Assembly (NCBI GenBank): GCA_018401495.1
Contig: JAGYJX010000014.1
Location: 1-60,637, forward strand
Direction of reading: 5' to 3'
Length of the DNA: 60,637 bases
Source of the DNA: Rhodospirillaceae bacterium
GTDB lineage: Bacteria; Pseudomonadota; Alphaproteobacteria; Thalassobaculales; Thalassobaculaceae
A program made the position numbers and the translations under genes. Below the pieces are notes generated by a model. The model saw only the letters and a list, made by a program, of their open reading frames with translations. It had not been told where the DNA came from and made no database searches. Position 1 is the stretch's first letter. The number at the start of each line of letters is the position of its first letter. Positions 59,967 through 60,637 of the stretch are shown piece by piece.

Positions 59967-60065
59967 GAGTGTCCGATATCTTGTGTAAGTAGGTTCTGTG
60001 GGTCCAACATTTGGTAGCGGAGGACCCTGCGATGACCACAGTTCGACCCGAGATTTTGGACGAGT
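59965..60065 (+). mobile_element. IS256-family left-end fragment
   Basis: From GAGAGTGTCCG at 59965, AT-rich TTGTGTAAGTAGG leader, then ATG 60032 with MTTVRPEILDES: the RPEILDE block opens many IS256-type transposases (RPEILDELLKG). Homology stops after about 12 codons where an IS3 fragment begins on the other strand. It has cut into the IS630 fragment to its left. Confidence 0.6.
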
Positions 60066-60456
60066 CGTTCGCCTGGTGTGACGCCTTTACATGCCGCAAG
60101 GCTGATCTGAAAAAATGCAGGTCCAACTGCTGCTGTCCGATCTTGCGCTCCAGCTCCGCAATGCGCTGCTGCGCCTGGACCAGGGAAGAGCCGGCTACCG
60201 TCTTCTCCGGGAGCTGGTCCGCACGCGCTTCGCGGGCTGCGGCAATCGCCGCTGCTTCTTCTCCAGTCCTCGGACCTGGCTTGCCCCGGAATGCCAGATC
60301 GCCCAGCGCCTGGTACTGATCGCGCCACCGATACAGGAGAACCCGGCGCACCCCCAACTCCCGGGCAAGTGCCGAAACGTTCTCCCCCGCCGACATACGC
60401 CACACCGCAGATCGCTTCAGCTCACGGTCGTAGCGCCCCTGCTTCTTCTGAGACAT
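60062..60456 (-). pseudogene. IS3-type transposase OrfA, truncated at its 3' end
   Basis: ATG 60456 (preceded on the minus strand by GGAGGAGAG): MSQKKQGRYDRELKRSAVWRMSAGENVSALARELGVRRVLLYRWRDQYQALGDLAFRGKPGPRTGEE, an HTH OrfA, then a coiled-coil (AQQRIAELERKIGQQQLDLHFFRSALRHVKASHQAN). The expected OrfB is missing; the frame enters IS256/IS630 sequence around 60062. Probably an old IS3 insertion whose distal half was lost. Confidence 0.72.
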
Positions 60457-60637
60457 CTCTCCTCCATGCGGAGAACTGTCTCCTTATCTCCTGACTCAAT
60501 CCAGGGGGGCACTCCAGCGGCTTGAGAGGCGGATCACCTGCACTGTCACCGCAATCCACCGCAATCATGAAGCGGGAGAAGCCGGGACCGCTACAGGAGA
60601 GATGCGCACAGGTATTGTTACCTTCGCTAACATTCGC
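60457..60637. other. IS3 end and unannotated flank at the right edge
   Basis: CCAGGGGGGCACTCCA near 60506-60520 probably marks the outer end of the IS3 fragment. A copy of TGCACTGTCACC (60539-60550) follows, matching the inverted-repeat motif at 56237/56321. No gene is seen to the window edge. Confidence 0.4.

Noticed and set aside
59582..60403. Minus-strand 273-aa frame crossing the IS256, IS3 and IS630 fragments
   Set aside because: It spans three unrelated IS remnants and translates antisense sequence.

Overview
The window is high-GC DNA with all the hallmarks of an alphaproteobacterial chromosome. It carries the complete division and cell-wall (dcw) cluster in the order mraZ-rsmH-ftsL-ftsI-murE-murF-mraY-murD-ftsW-murG-murC-murB-ddl-ftsQ-ftsA-ftsZ-lpxC, a class A RNase P RNA, a YhdP/AsmA-like giant, GlnE and a GntP-type permease. 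The gene families and style suggest a Rhodospirillales-like member, but this is inference; no 16S gene or other taxonomic marker is present.

Layout. 1-14.2 kb: housekeeping genes (mnmA running off the left edge, tenA, a cysteine desulfurase, an alpha/beta hydrolase, anmK, tyrS, a YhdP-like protein, glnE, an iron alcohol dehydrogenase and a 93-aa orphan). 14.2-22.3 kb: a DUF3750 protein, a D-lactate/glycolate-type FAD dehydrogenase, a DUF457-type membrane hydrolase, a flagellin-like protein, a DUF1176 protein and a TPR-glycosyltransferase. 22.5-24.3 kb: a PilZ gene whose stop codon has been displaced by a 1,391-bp ISNCY/IS1202-type element flanked by perfect 16-bp target duplications. 24.3-35.8 kb: a DjlA-like co-chaperone, an ABC-F ATPase, an EamA exporter, an AmpD-like amidase, an ornithine/lysine decarboxylase with a structured leader, a GST, a GntP permease, rnpB, a PAS protein, a PBP1-type synthase with a SNase-like tail, and an entericidin-like lipoprotein. 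35.8-56.0 kb: the dcw cluster, preceded by four 10-bp-phased MraZ boxes; most internal junctions are ATGA/GTGA overlaps, so it is probably largely co-transcribed up to a terminator after ftsZ. 56.0-60.6 kb: an insertion-sequence scrapyard (one near-complete IS630, a decayed IS630 end, a truncated second IS630, IS256 and IS3 fragments) surrounding a markedly AT-richer island of three minus-strand genes (an AT-rich orphan, a bactofilin, a small SH3-like orphan).

A dominant property is about thirty reading-frame breaks, roughly one per 2 kb. They hit indispensable genes (tyrS, glnE, ftsI, murE, murF, ftsW, ddl, ftsA), and every break can be repaired by small indels, several of them in homopolymers. 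They are best explained as sequencing/consensus errors, so broken housekeeping genes are annotated as single CDSs spanning the break.

Functionally, the right half is the peptidoglycan precursor and divisome factory (MurC-F, MraY, MurG, Ddl, FtsI/W/L/Q/A/Z, LpxC). It is supported elsewhere in the window by recycling enzymes (AnmK, AmpD-like amidase) and a bifunctional PBP. The most interesting accessory items are the AT-rich bactofilin island, the IS-extended PilZ gene, the PBP-SNase fusion and the phased MraZ operator.
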